A stretch of 64,000 bases of DNA from Streptomyces sp. NRRL S-1022 (GCF_000720135.1 NZ_JOIU01000035.1:7090-71089); one strand, 5' to 3'. Numbered from the stretch's first letter, positions 24,788 through 33,990 are shown. The notes: generated by a model from the sequence alone, not told the origin. A program made the numbers and translations.

Positions 24788-27142
24788 TCAGCCGTTGTTG
24801 GGGCTGCGGTGCGGGGGTTGTTCGGGGGTGGGGCGGCGGGTCACCGGTGGTACCGCCCGCACGGCCGGCTCGTCGGTGCTGACGGTGAGCGGCTCGCCGT
24901 GGTGGCTGAGCCGCAGCGGCGGGCCGTCCAGCAGCGCGTACGTCACCTTGTCCGCGCCGATGTCGACCCGCAGCCGGCGCCCGCGGAACTGGACGTGGAA
25001 GGCGAGCCGGCGCAGCCGCTCGGGCAGGCGGGGCGCGAACCGCAGCCGCTCGCCGTCGCGGCGCATCCCGCCGAAGCCCGCGACCAGCGCCATCCAGGTG
25101 CCGGCGAGCGAGGCGATGTGGAGTCCGTCCCGGGTGTTGTGCTCCAGGTCCTGGAGGTCCATCAGAGCGGCCTCGGAGGCGTAGGCGTAGGCCAGGTCCA
25201 GGTGGCCCGTCCGGGCGGCCATGACGGCCTGGCAGCACGCGGACAGGGAGGAGTCGCGGACGGTCAGCGGCTCGTAGTAGGCGAAGTTCCGGGCGATCTG
25301 CTCCTCGTCGTACCGGCGCTCGAACCAGTCGCCGCAGGTGTACATGGCCAGCACCAGGTCGGCCTGCTTGACGACCTGCTTGCGGTACAGGTCGAAGTAG
25401 GGGAAGTGCAGAAGCAGCGGGTACTGGTCGGCGCGGGTGCCGTCGAAGTCCCAGCGCTGGTAGCGGGTGAAGCCGGCGTGCTGCTCGTGAACGCCCAGCT
25501 CCTCGTTGTAGGGGACGTGCATGGCTTCGGCGGCGTCCCGCCAGTCCGCGCTCTCCTCCTCGTCCACGCCCAGCCGCCGCGCCTCGCGCGGATGGCGTTC
25601 GACGGCGTCGGCCGCGGCCAGCAGGTTCTGCCGGGCCATCAGGTTGGTGTACGTGTTGTCGTCGGCGACCGCGCTGTACTCGTCGGGGCCGGTGACGCCG
25701 TCGAGGTGGAAGACGCCGTGCCGGTCGTGGTGGCCCAGCGACCGCCACAGCCGGGCGGTCTCCACCAGCAGCTCCACGCCGGTCTCCCGCTCGAAGGCGG
25801 TGTCGCCGGTGGCCTCGACGTACCGGACGACGGCGTCGGCTATGCCGGCGTTCACGTGGAAGGCGGCCGTGCCGGCCGGCCAGTACGCGGAGCCCTCCGG
25901 GCCGGCGATGGTCCGCCAGGGGAACGCGGCCCCGGCGAGCCCGAGCTGGGCGGCGCGTTCACGGGCCTCGTCCAGGGTGTTGTACCGCCAGCGCAGCGCC
26001 TCGGCGACGGCCTGCGGCGCGGTGTGGGTGAGCACGGGCAGCACGAACATCTCGGTGTCCCAGAAGGCGTGCCCGTCGTAGCCGGAACCGGTCAGTCCCT
26101 TCGCCGGGATGGCGCGCTGCTCGGCGCGGGCACCGGCCTGCAGGACGTGGAACAGCGCGAACCGGACCGCCTGCTGGATCTCCTCGTCGCCCTCCACCTC
26201 GACGTCCGCGCGGGCCCAGAAGTCGTCCAGACAGGCCCGCTGGTCGTCGAGCAGGCCCTGCCAGCCGTCGTGGCCGGCGGCGGCGAGCGCGGCGTCGACC
26301 TGGTCGGCCATCGCGGGCAGCGACCGGGCACCCGACCAGCCGTGGGCGACCAGCTTCTCCAGGCGCAGCGTCTGTCCGGGCTCCAGCACGGAGGTGACGG
26401 TCAGCCGGGCGACGTCGATGCCGCTCTCGCTGCGGGTGGTGGTGCGTTCCGGGCCGGTGACGGTGTGGTCGGCGGCCACGGCGACCCGCAGGCCGCTGCG
26501 CCTGGTGCGGTGGACCATGCGCAGCCGGGTGCCGGAGGCGAAGTGGTCCTCCTGCTCCAGCGGGCTCTTCAGCGCCCGCGCCGCGCGCGGGTCGCCGTCG
26601 GGCTCGGGCAGGCTCTCGTTGGCGACCAGCTCCGACTGGATCACCACCCGGCTGCGGCTGCCGACGGCCTCCACCTCGTAGGCGACGGCGGCCACCGCCC
26701 GCTGGGTCAGCGACACCAGCCGGGTGGAGCGCACCCGGACCGTCGAGCCGGCCGGCGAGGTCCACTCACAGGTCCGCTCCAGCACCCCGCGGCGCAGGTC
26801 CAGGACGCGTTCGTGGGAGACGAGGCGGCCGTAGCGCAGGTCGAACGGCTCGTCGTCCACGAGCAGGCGCACGATCTTGCCGTTGGTGACGTCGATGACG
26901 GTCTGCCCGGACTCCGGGTAGCCGTAGCCGGCCTCCGCGTACGGCAGCGGGTGCACCTCGTGGACGCCGTTGAGGTAGCTGCCGGGCAGGCCGTGCGGTT
27001 CGCCCTCGTCGAGGTTGCCGCGCCAGCCGACGTGCCCGTTGGACAGGGCGAACACCGACTCGCTCTGGGCGAGGACGTCGAGGTCGAGGGCGGTCTCGCG
27101 GACGGTCCACGGCTCGACGGCGTACGAGCGGTCGGTGATCAC
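24788..27142 (-). CDS. GH65 disaccharide phosphorylase (trehalose/maltose/kojibiose type)
   Basis: The 784-residue cytoplasmic enzyme fits the family in length and order: N-terminal beta-sandwich (SNGHVGWRGNLDEG), then an (alpha/alpha)6 barrel with GHAFWDTEMFVLP and the catalytic acid Glu488 in VTGPDEYS. A C-terminal beta-domain closes it. GH65 enzymes phosphorolyse alpha-glucosides to beta-glucose 1-phosphate. The adjacent gene, a beta-phosphoglucomutase-type HAD protein, converts that product, so phosphorolysis rather than hydrolysis is likely. The exact disaccharide cannot be read from sequence. GTG start overlaps the HAD stop (GTGA). Confidence 0.9.
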   Translation of the reverse strand: MITDRSYAVEPWTVRETALDLDVLAQSESVFALSNGHVGWRGNLDEGEPHGLPGSYLNGVHEVHPLPYAEAGYGYPESGQTVIDVTNGKIVRLLVDDEPFDLRYGRLVSHERVLDLRRGVLERTCEWTSPAGSTVRVRSTRLVSLTQRAVAAVAYEVEAVGSRSRVVIQSELVANESLPEPDGDPRAARALKSPLEQEDHFASGTRLRMVHRTRRSGLRVAVAADHTVTGPERTTTRSESGIDVARLTVTSVLEPGQTLRLEKLVAHGWSGARSLPAMADQVDAALAAAGHDGWQGLLDDQRACLDDFWARADVEVEGDEEIQQAVRFALFHVLQAGARAEQRAIPAKGLTGSGYDGHAFWDTEMFVLPVLTHTAPQAVAEALRWRYNTLDEARERAAQLGLAGAAFPWRTIAGPEGSAYWPAGTAAFHVNAGIADAVVRYVEATGDTAFERETGVELLVETARLWRSLGHHDRHGVFHLDGVTGPDEYSAVADDNTYTNLMARQNLLAAADAVERHPREARRLGVDEEESADWRDAAEAMHVPYNEELGVHEQHAGFTRYQRWDFDGTRADQYPLLLHFPYFDLYRKQVVKQADLVLAMYTCGDWFERRYDEEQIARNFAYYEPLTVRDSSLSACCQAVMAARTGHLDLAYAYASEAALMDLQDLEHNTRDGLHIASLAGTWMALVAGFGGMRRDGERLRFAPRLPERLRRLAFHVQFRGRRLRVDIGADKVTYALLDGPPLRLSHHGEPLTVSTDEPAVRAVPPVTRRPTPEQPPHRSPNNG

Positions 27143-27879
27143 TGCTTGCCTCCCAGTTCGGCGAGGTCCTTCACGACGGTGTCGGCGCCGTGTGCGTACA
27201 GCGCGTCGGTCTGGCCGGCCCGGTCCACGCCGACGACGTACCCGAAGCCGCCCGCGCGGCCCGCGTCCATGCCGGCCAGCGCGTCCTCGAAGACGGCCGC
27301 GCGGGACGCCTCGACGCCCAGGTCGCGGGCGGCGGCGAGGAAGGTGTCGGGGCGCGGCTTGCCCGGCAGGTTCCGCTCGGCGGCCACCACGCCGTCGATG
27401 CGGACGTCGAAGAAGTGCTCGGCGCCGACGGAGCGCAGCACGTCCCGGCAGTTGGCGCTGGAGGAGACGATGGCGGTGCGCAGCCCGGCGGCGCGCACCG
27501 CCTCCAGGTACCGCAGGGTGCCCTCGTACGCCTCCACTCCCCCGGTGCGGATCTTCTCCAGCAGCAGCTCGTTCTTGCGGTTGCCGAGGCCGTGGACGGT
27601 CCGGGCGTCCGGCGGGTCGCCGGGGTCGCCCTCGGGCAGCCGGATGCCGCGCGAGGCCAGGAAGGAGCGGACGCCGTCGGCGCGGGGGCGGCCGTCGACG
27701 TACTCGTCGTAGTCGGCGGAGGTGTCGAACGGCCGTCCCTGTTCGCCCGGGTAGTCGCGCAGGAACGCGTCGAACGTCTCCTTCCAGGCCGCCGCGTGCA
27801 CGACGGCCGTCCTGGTGACGACCCCGTCGAGGTCGAAGAGACAGGCCTGGATGGTGTCGGGCAGACCGAGCTGAGTCAT
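27139..27879 (-). CDS. pgmB: Beta-phosphoglucomutase-type HAD phosphatase
   Basis: The 246-residue HAD protein has the nucleophile motif FDLDGVVTRTAVVH (Asp16, acid-base Asp18), the second motif IVSSSANC, the Lys in GKPRPDTF and the terminal acids in VFEDALAGMDAG. Pairing with GH65 phosphorylase points to beta-glucose 1-phosphate to glucose 6-phosphate conversion. It is translated first, and its TGA overlaps the GH65 GTG. A simple phosphatase role is the main alternative. Confidence 0.87.
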   Translation of the reverse strand: MTQLGLPDTIQACLFDLDGVVTRTAVVHAAAWKETFDAFLRDYPGEQGRPFDTSADYDEYVDGRPRADGVRSFLASRGIRLPEGDPGDPPDARTVHGLGNRKNELLLEKIRTGGVEAYEGTLRYLEAVRAAGLRTAIVSSSANCRDVLRSVGAEHFFDVRIDGVVAAERNLPGKPRPDTFLAAARDLGVEASRAAVFEDALAGMDAGRAGGFGYVVGVDRAGQTDALYAHGADTVVKDLAELGGKQ

Positions 27880-27964
27880 ACCCAGGACTGTTCCCCGTCC
27901 GGAGCGCTCCAGTGAGTGGCGCACGCCACATGCCGCGCGGCCGGGCGGTGACACACTCTGCTGT

Positions 27965-28606
27965 GTGCCGCTGACCTTCGACGACCTCCTCCTCCGCGCC
28001 CGTGCCCTGCCGCGCGGCGGCCGGCGTGCCCTGCTGGGCATCGCCGGCAGCCCCGGCTCGGGCAAGTCGACCCTGGCCGAGCGGCTGGTGGCCGCGCTGA
28101 ACGGCGACGGACCGCCCTGGGCGGCGCAGGTGCCCATGGACGGCTTCCATCTCGCCGACGCCGAACTGGACCGGCTGGGCCGCCGCCTGCGCAAGGGCGC
28201 GCCGGACACCTTCGACGCGGGCGGGTACGCGGCGTTGCTGCGGCGGCTGCGCGAGGAGACCGGCGAAGTGGTGTACGCGCCGGGGTTCGAGCGGGATCTG
28301 GAGCAGCCGCTCGCCGGTGCGATCCCGGTGCCGCCCGGGATCCGGCTGGTGGTGACCGAGGGCAACTACCTGCTGCTGCGGGAGGGTTCGTGGGCGCGGG
28401 TGCGGCCGTGCCTGGACGAGGTGTGGTTCTGCGAGATCGACGAGGAGGAGCGGATCCGCCGGCTGGTCGCCCGGCACGAGGAGTTCGGCAAGGAGCACGC
28501 GGCGGCCGTGTCCTGGGTGCTGGACACCGACCAGCGCAACGCCGACCTGGTCGCGAGGACACGGGAACGCGCGGATCTGCTGGTGCCGGCCGGCGTGCTG
28601 AGCTGA
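27965..28606 (+). CDS. P-loop nucleoside/sugar kinase-like protein
   Basis: The 213-residue protein belongs to the uridine kinase/PanK-like P-loop group. Walker A is GSPGSGKST, the acceptor-binding segment is MDGFHLADAELDRLG, and Walker-B-like VVTEGNYLLL follows, then a lid with RRLVARHEEFGKEHA. The substrate is not settled; a sugar or nucleoside is usual. It is divergent from the GH65/HAD pair with 85 bases between. Its 3' end (codons for AGVL-Ser-stop) is multiplied in a tandem array immediately downstream. Confidence 0.83.
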   Translation: MPLTFDDLLLRARALPRGGRRALLGIAGSPGSGKSTLAERLVAALNGDGPPWAAQVPMDGFHLADAELDRLGRRLRKGAPDTFDAGGYAALLRRLREETGEVVYAPGFERDLEQPLAGAIPVPPGIRLVVTEGNYLLLREGSWARVRPCLDEVWFCEIDEEERIRRLVARHEEFGKEHAAAVSWVLDTDQRNADLVARTRERADLLVPAGVLS

Positions 28607-28780
28607 CGCGCGGGCCGCCATGCTGCGCTGACGCGCGCTGTGCGGGGCCGGCGTACTGCGCCGACGCGCGGGCCGCGGTTGCCGGCGTGCTGCGCTGACG
28701 CGCGCTCTGCAGGGCCGGCATGCTGCACCGAGGCGCGGGACGCCGGGGCCGACATGCCTGCGCCGACGCGGGCGCCGGCG
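28589..28780. repeat. 33-34-bp tandem repeats growing out of the kinase gene's 3' end
   Basis: Copies begin at 28589 (inside the kinase gene), 28614, 28647, 28681, 28714 and 28748. Each reads like GCCGGCGTGCTGCGCTGACG followed by CGCGGG or CGCGCT. The first copy encodes the last residues and stop codon of the kinase. Later copies diverge by a few bases. The rest of the gap to 28972 shows nothing else. Confidence 0.8.
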
Positions 28781-28972
28781 TTCGGTTCTGTGCGCCGTGG
28801 GCCGCGCGTTCACCCGCCGCCCACCCGCCGGCCGCCGGGTCCTCCCCGGGCGGACACGAACCGGCCCTAGACATGCACCCGTTCACCTTCCCGCTCCAGC
28901 GTTTCCCCCGGGACCGCACAACTTCGCACAGCGGCACGGCCGTTCCGGGCACGCTCTCCGAGAGGCACAGGC

Positions 28973-30880
28973 ATGCCGTCAACCGCCGGGCACCGCACCC
29001 CTGTTCCGAACCGCCGCGGGTTCCTCACCACCTCGCTGGCCGCGTCGGCTGGAGTGCTCTCCGTGCCGGCCGCCGCCGTCTGGCTGCTGGCGGCCGACGC
29101 GAAGGCCGCGACCGCGCCGGCCGCGTTCGTGGACGACTACCGGACCAACACCGCGGGCAATCTGACGCCCGGGACGAACGCGGTGGTCCGTGTTCTCGGC
29201 GGCTTCGGCCGGCTGTGGAAGACCGGCCCGGCATGGCACACCGGCCTGCCGCTGCGCCCCGACATCCTCCGCGCCGACCTGCGCTACTGCGCGCGGATCA
29301 CCGCCGGACGCACCGACGCGCAGGCCGCGGAGGCGTTCGTCTACGACCGCCAGCACCAGAGCTACGCCATGATCGCCGGCCTCGGCCCGCTCGCCGACGT
29401 GTACCGGACGGACGCCCGGGCCGTCACGTCGATCACGAGCGCACCCGACGGCACCCCCGCGACCACCGTGAGCGACGCGGTACCCGCGGACGCACCCGCG
29501 GGCTCGGCGCTCGGCGCCGGCGCGCACGACTCGCCGCTGGGCAAGGTCGCCGAGCTGGTCGACACCGTGCGCGGCCCGTTCGCCTCCGGCAACCCGGCCA
29601 AGTACGCCTACCAGTACCCGCGGCCGTGGCGGCTGACCGAGGACAGCGAGGTCGTGGACACCGGCCGGACGGACGCGTTCGGCTTCCCGGTGTACGCGTC
29701 GGACGTGACCGTGGCACCGCAGCTGCTGCGCCAGCGCGGCACCTCCCCCGCCGACGACGGCGGCTTCCCCAGCGGCCACACCAACGCCTTCCACCTGGCC
29801 GCGCTGGCGTACGCGTACGCCGTGCCGGAGCGCTTCCAGGAGCTGGTGGCGCGCGCGTTCGAGCTGAGCCACACCCGGATCGTGGCCGGCATGCACCACC
29901 CGGTCGACGTCATCGGGGGCCGGATCATGGCGACCGCGCTCGCCGCGGCCACCCTCGCCGACCCGGCCAACGCCGGGCTGAAGGCCGCCGCCCGCGCCCA
30001 GGCCCTCGCCCGCTTCACCGCGCGGACCGGCACCACCGCCGACACGCTCCACGCCTACGCCCACCCGGCCGACGACCGTGACGCCGACCGGGACGCCCGG
30101 CGGCGCGCGGTGCGGCACCGGCTGACGTACGTCCTGCCCCGGGAGGGCCGCGAGGTGCCGCTGACCGTGCCGAAGGGTGCGGAGGTGCTGCTGGAGACCC
30201 GGCTGCCGTACCTGACGGCGGACCAGCGCCGGGAGGTGCTGCGCAGCACCGGGCTGCCCTCCGGGTACGCGCTGCTCGACGGGTTCGAGCAGTGGGGTCG
30301 GCTGGACCTGTTCGCCGCGGCGGACGGCTACGGCGCCTTCGACGCGGACGTCACCGTCACCATGGACGCGGCGGCCGGCGGCTTCTCGGCCGCCGACAGC
30401 TGGCGCAACGACATCGGCGGGCGCGGCGGGCTGACCAAGCGGGGCACGGGCACGCTGACGCTGACCGGCCGCAACCGGTACACCGGCGCCACCGTGCCGG
30501 CCGGGGGCACGCTGGTGGCGGGCTCCGAGGACGCGCTGGGCCACGGGGACGTGCGGGTGACGGCCGGGACGCTGCGGGTGGCGCGGCGGCTGCGGGTGCG
30601 GGGCGCCTACGCGCAGGAGGCGGGCACGCTGGAGGTCACCGTACGGGCCGGCGGCAGGGCACCGCTGACGGCCGGGCGCCGGGTGGTGCTCGGCGGCCCG
30701 GCGGTGCTGGCGCTGCGGCTGGACACCGAGCGGCCACCGGCGCCGGGCGACACCCTGCCCGTCCTGGACGCGCCCCGGCTGGCCGGGCGGTTCGACCGGA
30801 TCGAGGTGAACTCCGACGCGCTGCGGGCCGTACCCGTGTACACGGCAGAAGGTCTGTCGGTACGACTCGTGCGGCGGTGA
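28973..30880 (+). CDS. Tat-exported PAP2-family acid phosphatase with C-terminal autotransporter-type repeat
   Basis: The 635-residue protein starts with a twin-arginine signal (NRRGFLTT, then a hydrophobic stretch to ~residue 46). The phosphatase domain carries the PAP2 signature: Lys in AKYAYQYPRPWR, FPSGHTNAF and SHTRIVAGMHHPVDVIGGR. It should hydrolyse phosphomonoesters or lipid phosphates outside the cell. From ~490 on, GTGTLTLTGRNRYTGATVPAGGTL is the autotransporter-associated beta-strand repeat, unusual in a Gram-positive phosphatase. It lies alone between the kinase repeat array and a GT39 gene. Confidence 0.88.
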   Translation: MPSTAGHRTPVPNRRGFLTTSLAASAGVLSVPAAAVWLLAADAKAATAPAAFVDDYRTNTAGNLTPGTNAVVRVLGGFGRLWKTGPAWHTGLPLRPDILRADLRYCARITAGRTDAQAAEAFVYDRQHQSYAMIAGLGPLADVYRTDARAVTSITSAPDGTPATTVSDAVPADAPAGSALGAGAHDSPLGKVAELVDTVRGPFASGNPAKYAYQYPRPWRLTEDSEVVDTGRTDAFGFPVYASDVTVAPQLLRQRGTSPADDGGFPSGHTNAFHLAALAYAYAVPERFQELVARAFELSHTRIVAGMHHPVDVIGGRIMATALAAATLADPANAGLKAAARAQALARFTARTGTTADTLHAYAHPADDRDADRDARRRAVRHRLTYVLPREGREVPLTVPKGAEVLLETRLPYLTADQRREVLRSTGLPSGYALLDGFEQWGRLDLFAAADGYGAFDADVTVTMDAAAGGFSAADSWRNDIGGRGGLTKRGTGTLTLTGRNRYTGATVPAGGTLVAGSEDALGHGDVRVTAGTLRVARRLRVRGAYAQEAGTLEVTVRAGGRAPLTAGRRVVLGGPAVLALRLDTERPPAPGDTLPVLDAPRLAGRFDRIEVNSDALRAVPVYTAEGLSVRLVRR

Positions 30881-30972
30881 CGTCCACGGCGGCGGGAGCG
30901 GTGCGACAGTGGGGCCATGTTCCGGCCCCCGGACCCTCCCGTCGCCGGCCGGCCGGTGCCGCCGCGGGGCGG

Positions 30973-32694
30973 ATGATGGCACGCGCACGACACCCGGTCC
31001 TCACTCCCGAGGCCCCCACGGCGCCGGTACGGCAGGCGCCGGCCGGCCGCTACGCCCGGCTGCGCCGGCACCGGCGGTGGCTGCCGCCGCTCCTGGTCGC
31101 CCTGCTGCTCACCCAGATGGCCGCGGCGATGGTCACCACGGCGGTCCAGCAGACGCCGACGATCGACGAGCCGGTGTACGTCGCCACGGCCACCGACTAC
31201 CTGCGCGAGCACCGGCTGCGCTACAACCCCGAGCATCCGCCGCTCGGGAAGCTGCTGATCGAGGCCGGGGTGGCGGTGGCTGACCCGCACTACGACCCCT
31301 CGTACACCGGCGACCAGGGCGAGGTGGGCCGGCACCTGCTGTACGCCTCGGGCAACGACCCCTGGCGGCTGATGCTGTGGGCGCGGCTGCCGGTGATCGC
31401 GCTGACGCTGCTGTGCGGGCTGGTGGTGTTCGCGTTCGCCCGGGACCTGGCGGGCACGGCGGGGGGCCTGACCGCCCTCGCCCTGTACGCGTTCTCCCCC
31501 GACGTGATCGCCCACGGTTCCCTGGCCACGCTCGACATGCCGGCCGTCGCCCTCGTCCTGACGGCGTGCTTGCTGGTCTGGCGGGCCCGCCGCCGCCCCG
31601 CCCGGTACCTGCCTCTGGCGGGCGCGGCCCTGGGCGGGGCGGTGGCGACCAAGATGAGCGCCCTGCCGGCGGTGCCGGTGCTGATGGCGCTGGCGGCGCT
31701 GTCCGCCCTGACGGCCCACCGGTCCGAGGCGGTCTCCTGGCGGCCGCTCCCCTGGCTCCGGGCGCGACGGCCGGCGGTGTCGGCGCTGGTGGGTGCCGTC
31801 GTCGTCGCGTTCGTGGCCGTCGCCGTCGTGTGGGCCGCGTACCTGGCCGTCGACCCGCGGCTGCGGTTCGTGCCCGCCGGGCCGGTGCCTGGGGTGCACG
31901 GGCTGCGGGGACGGCTGGTGGAGCTGCTGCCGGTGCCGCCGGCGTACCGGGCCGGGATGCGGGTGCAGTTCGGGCTGGAGGACTACCCCTGGCAGGGGTA
32001 CCTGTTCGGGCACGTGTACACCGGTTCGCTCTGGTACTACCTGCCGGCCGCCCTGCTGGTGAAGACCCCGCTCGGGCTGGCGGCGCTGGGCGCGGCGGGT
32101 GCCGTGGCGGTCGTGGCGCGGCGCCGGCTGCGGCCCGCGGCGCCGTACCTGCTGGCGGTGCCGGCCGTGCTGCTGGCGGCGGCGATGACGGGGTCGCGGG
32201 ACTTCGGCACCCGGTACGCGCTGTTCGTGCCGGTGTTCCTCGCGGTGGCGGCGGCCGGGGTGCTCGCGCTGCGGTGGCGGTGGGCGGGACTGCTGACCGG
32301 CGCGCTGGTGCTGTGGGCGGCGGTGAGTTCGGTGCGGACCTTCCCGTACTACCTGCCGTACGCGAACGAGGCGTTCGGCGGCCCGGCGCACACGCACCGG
32401 CTCCTGCACGACTCGAACGTGGACTGGGGACAGGACCTGGGCCGGCTCGCCGACCGGCTCCGGGAGCGGTACCCCGGCGAGCGGGTGTGGCTGGTGTACA
32501 AGGGCAGCGGAGTGCCGTCGTACTACGGCATCCACGCCGCCGATCCGCGGTCCGTGCCACCCGGCCGGGTGCACGGGCTGCTGGTGGTGTCGGACTCCGC
32601 CGTCGCCAAGGCGCGCGGGCGGCTGGCCGAGCTGATCGCGGACAGCCGGCCGGTCGGCGAAGTGGGCCATTCCATCAGCCTGTACCGCCGGTGA
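30973..32694 (+). CDS. Polyprenyl-phosphate-dependent glycosyltransferase (GT39/PMT-like)
   Basis: The 573-residue polytopic membrane protein has an N-terminal helix and a first loop with the acidic motif QTPTIDEPVYVATATDYL. HPPLGKLLIE follows, then about ten further helices and a C-terminal soluble segment (HDSNVDWGQDLGRLADRL). This matches the carrier-dependent mannosyl/arabinosyltransferase group. The acceptor is unknown. The start is ATG at 30973 or 30976. It is a second GT-C enzyme in the window, distinct from the 21.2-22.8 kb one. Confidence 0.85.
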   Translation: MMARARHPVLTPEAPTAPVRQAPAGRYARLRRHRRWLPPLLVALLLTQMAAAMVTTAVQQTPTIDEPVYVATATDYLREHRLRYNPEHPPLGKLLIEAGVAVADPHYDPSYTGDQGEVGRHLLYASGNDPWRLMLWARLPVIALTLLCGLVVFAFARDLAGTAGGLTALALYAFSPDVIAHGSLATLDMPAVALVLTACLLVWRARRRPARYLPLAGAALGGAVATKMSALPAVPVLMALAALSALTAHRSEAVSWRPLPWLRARRPAVSALVGAVVVAFVAVAVVWAAYLAVDPRLRFVPAGPVPGVHGLRGRLVELLPVPPAYRAGMRVQFGLEDYPWQGYLFGHVYTGSLWYYLPAALLVKTPLGLAALGAAGAVAVVARRRLRPAAPYLLAVPAVLLAAAMTGSRDFGTRYALFVPVFLAVAAAGVLALRWRWAGLLTGALVLWAAVSSVRTFPYYLPYANEAFGGPAHTHRLLHDSNVDWGQDLGRLADRLRERYPGERVWLVYKGSGVPSYYGIHAADPRSVPPGRVHGLLVVSDSAVAKARGRLAELIADSRPVGEVGHSISLYRR

Positions 32695-32772
32695 GCCGCC
32701 TGCTCCGAGCCCCTGGTCACGGCGGTCGGTGAGCTATGTTGAGTGCTCGTGGCAGACAAAGGAGGCCGACCG

Positions 32773-33690
32773 GTGCCCTCGCCGCAGCAGGCACGCGCAC
32801 AGGCATCAGCGATCACGTCGGGGAAGACGGTGCCCCAGGCCGAGGCCGCGCCGACCTCGCGGCTCCGGGAACTCTTCGACGGCCCGCGTCTGTCGCCGGG
32901 GCAGCGGCGCATCGCCCAGTACCTGATCGAGCACATCACCGAGGCCGCGTTCCTGTCGATCACCGAGCTGGCCGACCGGGTCGGGGTCAGCCAGCCCTCG
33001 GTGACCCGCTTCGCCGCGGCCGTCGGCTTCAGCGGCTATCCCGCCCTGCGCGAGAGGCTCCAGTCGATCGCGCTCAGCAGCCTGGCCGGCGGGCCCGGCG
33101 AGGAGAACCGGGCCAACGAGCTGCAGGCGGCCGTCGACGCGGAGATCGAGAACCTGGAGAACCTGCGGCGCGACCTCGCCGACCCCGACCGGGTCATCCG
33201 GGTCGGCCGCGAGCTGTCCCGCTCCACCCCGCTGACCGTGCTGGGCCTGCGCATCTCGGTGTCGCTCGCCGAGTACTTCGGCTACGCCGCCCGCCGTATC
33301 CACCCGGACGTGCGGCTGGTGACCCGCGGCGGCAGCGTGGCGTACGACGCGCTGCTGCAGTGCCGCGAGGCGGGCGGCAGCTGGGTGCTGGCCTTCGCGA
33401 TGCCCCGGCACTCCCAGGAGACGCTCCAGGCGGTCCGGGTGGCGCGGGGGGCGGGCCTGAAGGTCGCCCTGGTGACCGACCTGGCGCTGGGCCCGCTGGC
33501 CGACGAGGCCGACGTCACCTTCGCCACCGGCACCGGTTCCCGGCTGGTGTTCGACTCCTATGCCGCGCCCGGTGTGCTGGCCGCGGCGCTGCTGCAGGCC
33601 ATGACCGACGCCGACCCGGAGCGCACCCAGGCCCGGCTGGAGAAGTACGAGCAGCTCTCGGAGCAGCACCAGTTCTTCCTTCGGGACTGA
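32773..33690 (+). CDS. MurR/RpiR-family transcriptional regulator
   Basis: The 305-residue regulator has an N-terminal RpiR helix-turn-helix (residues ~35-100: GQRRIAQYLIEHI, ELADRVGVSQPSVTRFAAAVGF) and a C-terminal SIS sugar-phosphate-binding domain (LTVLGLRISVSLAEYFGY, VLAFAMPRHSQETLQ). The GTG at 32773 is preferred because GGAGG lies seven bases before it; the upstream GTG at 32743 has none. Ligands of the family are sugar phosphates. No neighbouring sugar operon is obvious on this side. Confidence 0.9.
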   Translation: MPSPQQARAQASAITSGKTVPQAEAAPTSRLRELFDGPRLSPGQRRIAQYLIEHITEAAFLSITELADRVGVSQPSVTRFAAAVGFSGYPALRERLQSIALSSLAGGPGEENRANELQAAVDAEIENLENLRRDLADPDRVIRVGRELSRSTPLTVLGLRISVSLAEYFGYAARRIHPDVRLVTRGGSVAYDALLQCREAGGSWVLAFAMPRHSQETLQAVRVARGAGLKVALVTDLALGPLADEADVTFATGTGSRLVFDSYAAPGVLAAALLQAMTDADPERTQARLEKYEQLSEQHQFFLRD

Positions 33691-33779
33691 CCGGCCGATT
33701 CTTTCGCCCGCACCGGGCCGGCCGTGAAGATCTTGCGGTCCTCCACTTCCTGGACCGGGATGATTCACCCCATACCGAG

Positions 33780-33830
33780 CATGAATGTTTTCATACGTCT
33801 TGCAAACCGGTCGGCATATATAAATACTGC
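33780..33830 (+). promoter_or_regulatory. AT-rich promoter-like segment
   Basis: Bases ~33760-33830 are strikingly AT-rich for this genome, with TTGCAA at 33800-33805 and TATATAAATA at 33817-33826. Spacing between the two is short (13-15), so exact -35/-10 boxes are uncertain. The segment points to the small gene starting at 33991. The gap otherwise holds nothing identified. Confidence 0.35.
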
Positions 33831-33990
33831 TCGGCGCACCCCGTGCCGCCGTCCCCTACCCACGACGGCGCCCGGGGCGCACCGGGGCGCGCCGTCTGCG
33901 CGACGCGCCCGTGGCGGCCCCGGCCATCCCCTAGGCCGGGGCCGCCCCGAATCCGTCGGTCAACCTTCACGACGCCGCACACCGGAAGCG

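Noticed and set aside
28640..28870. Short plus-strand frame over the 33-bp repeats
   Set aside because: The protein is only a by-product of the repeats, with no start context or domain.
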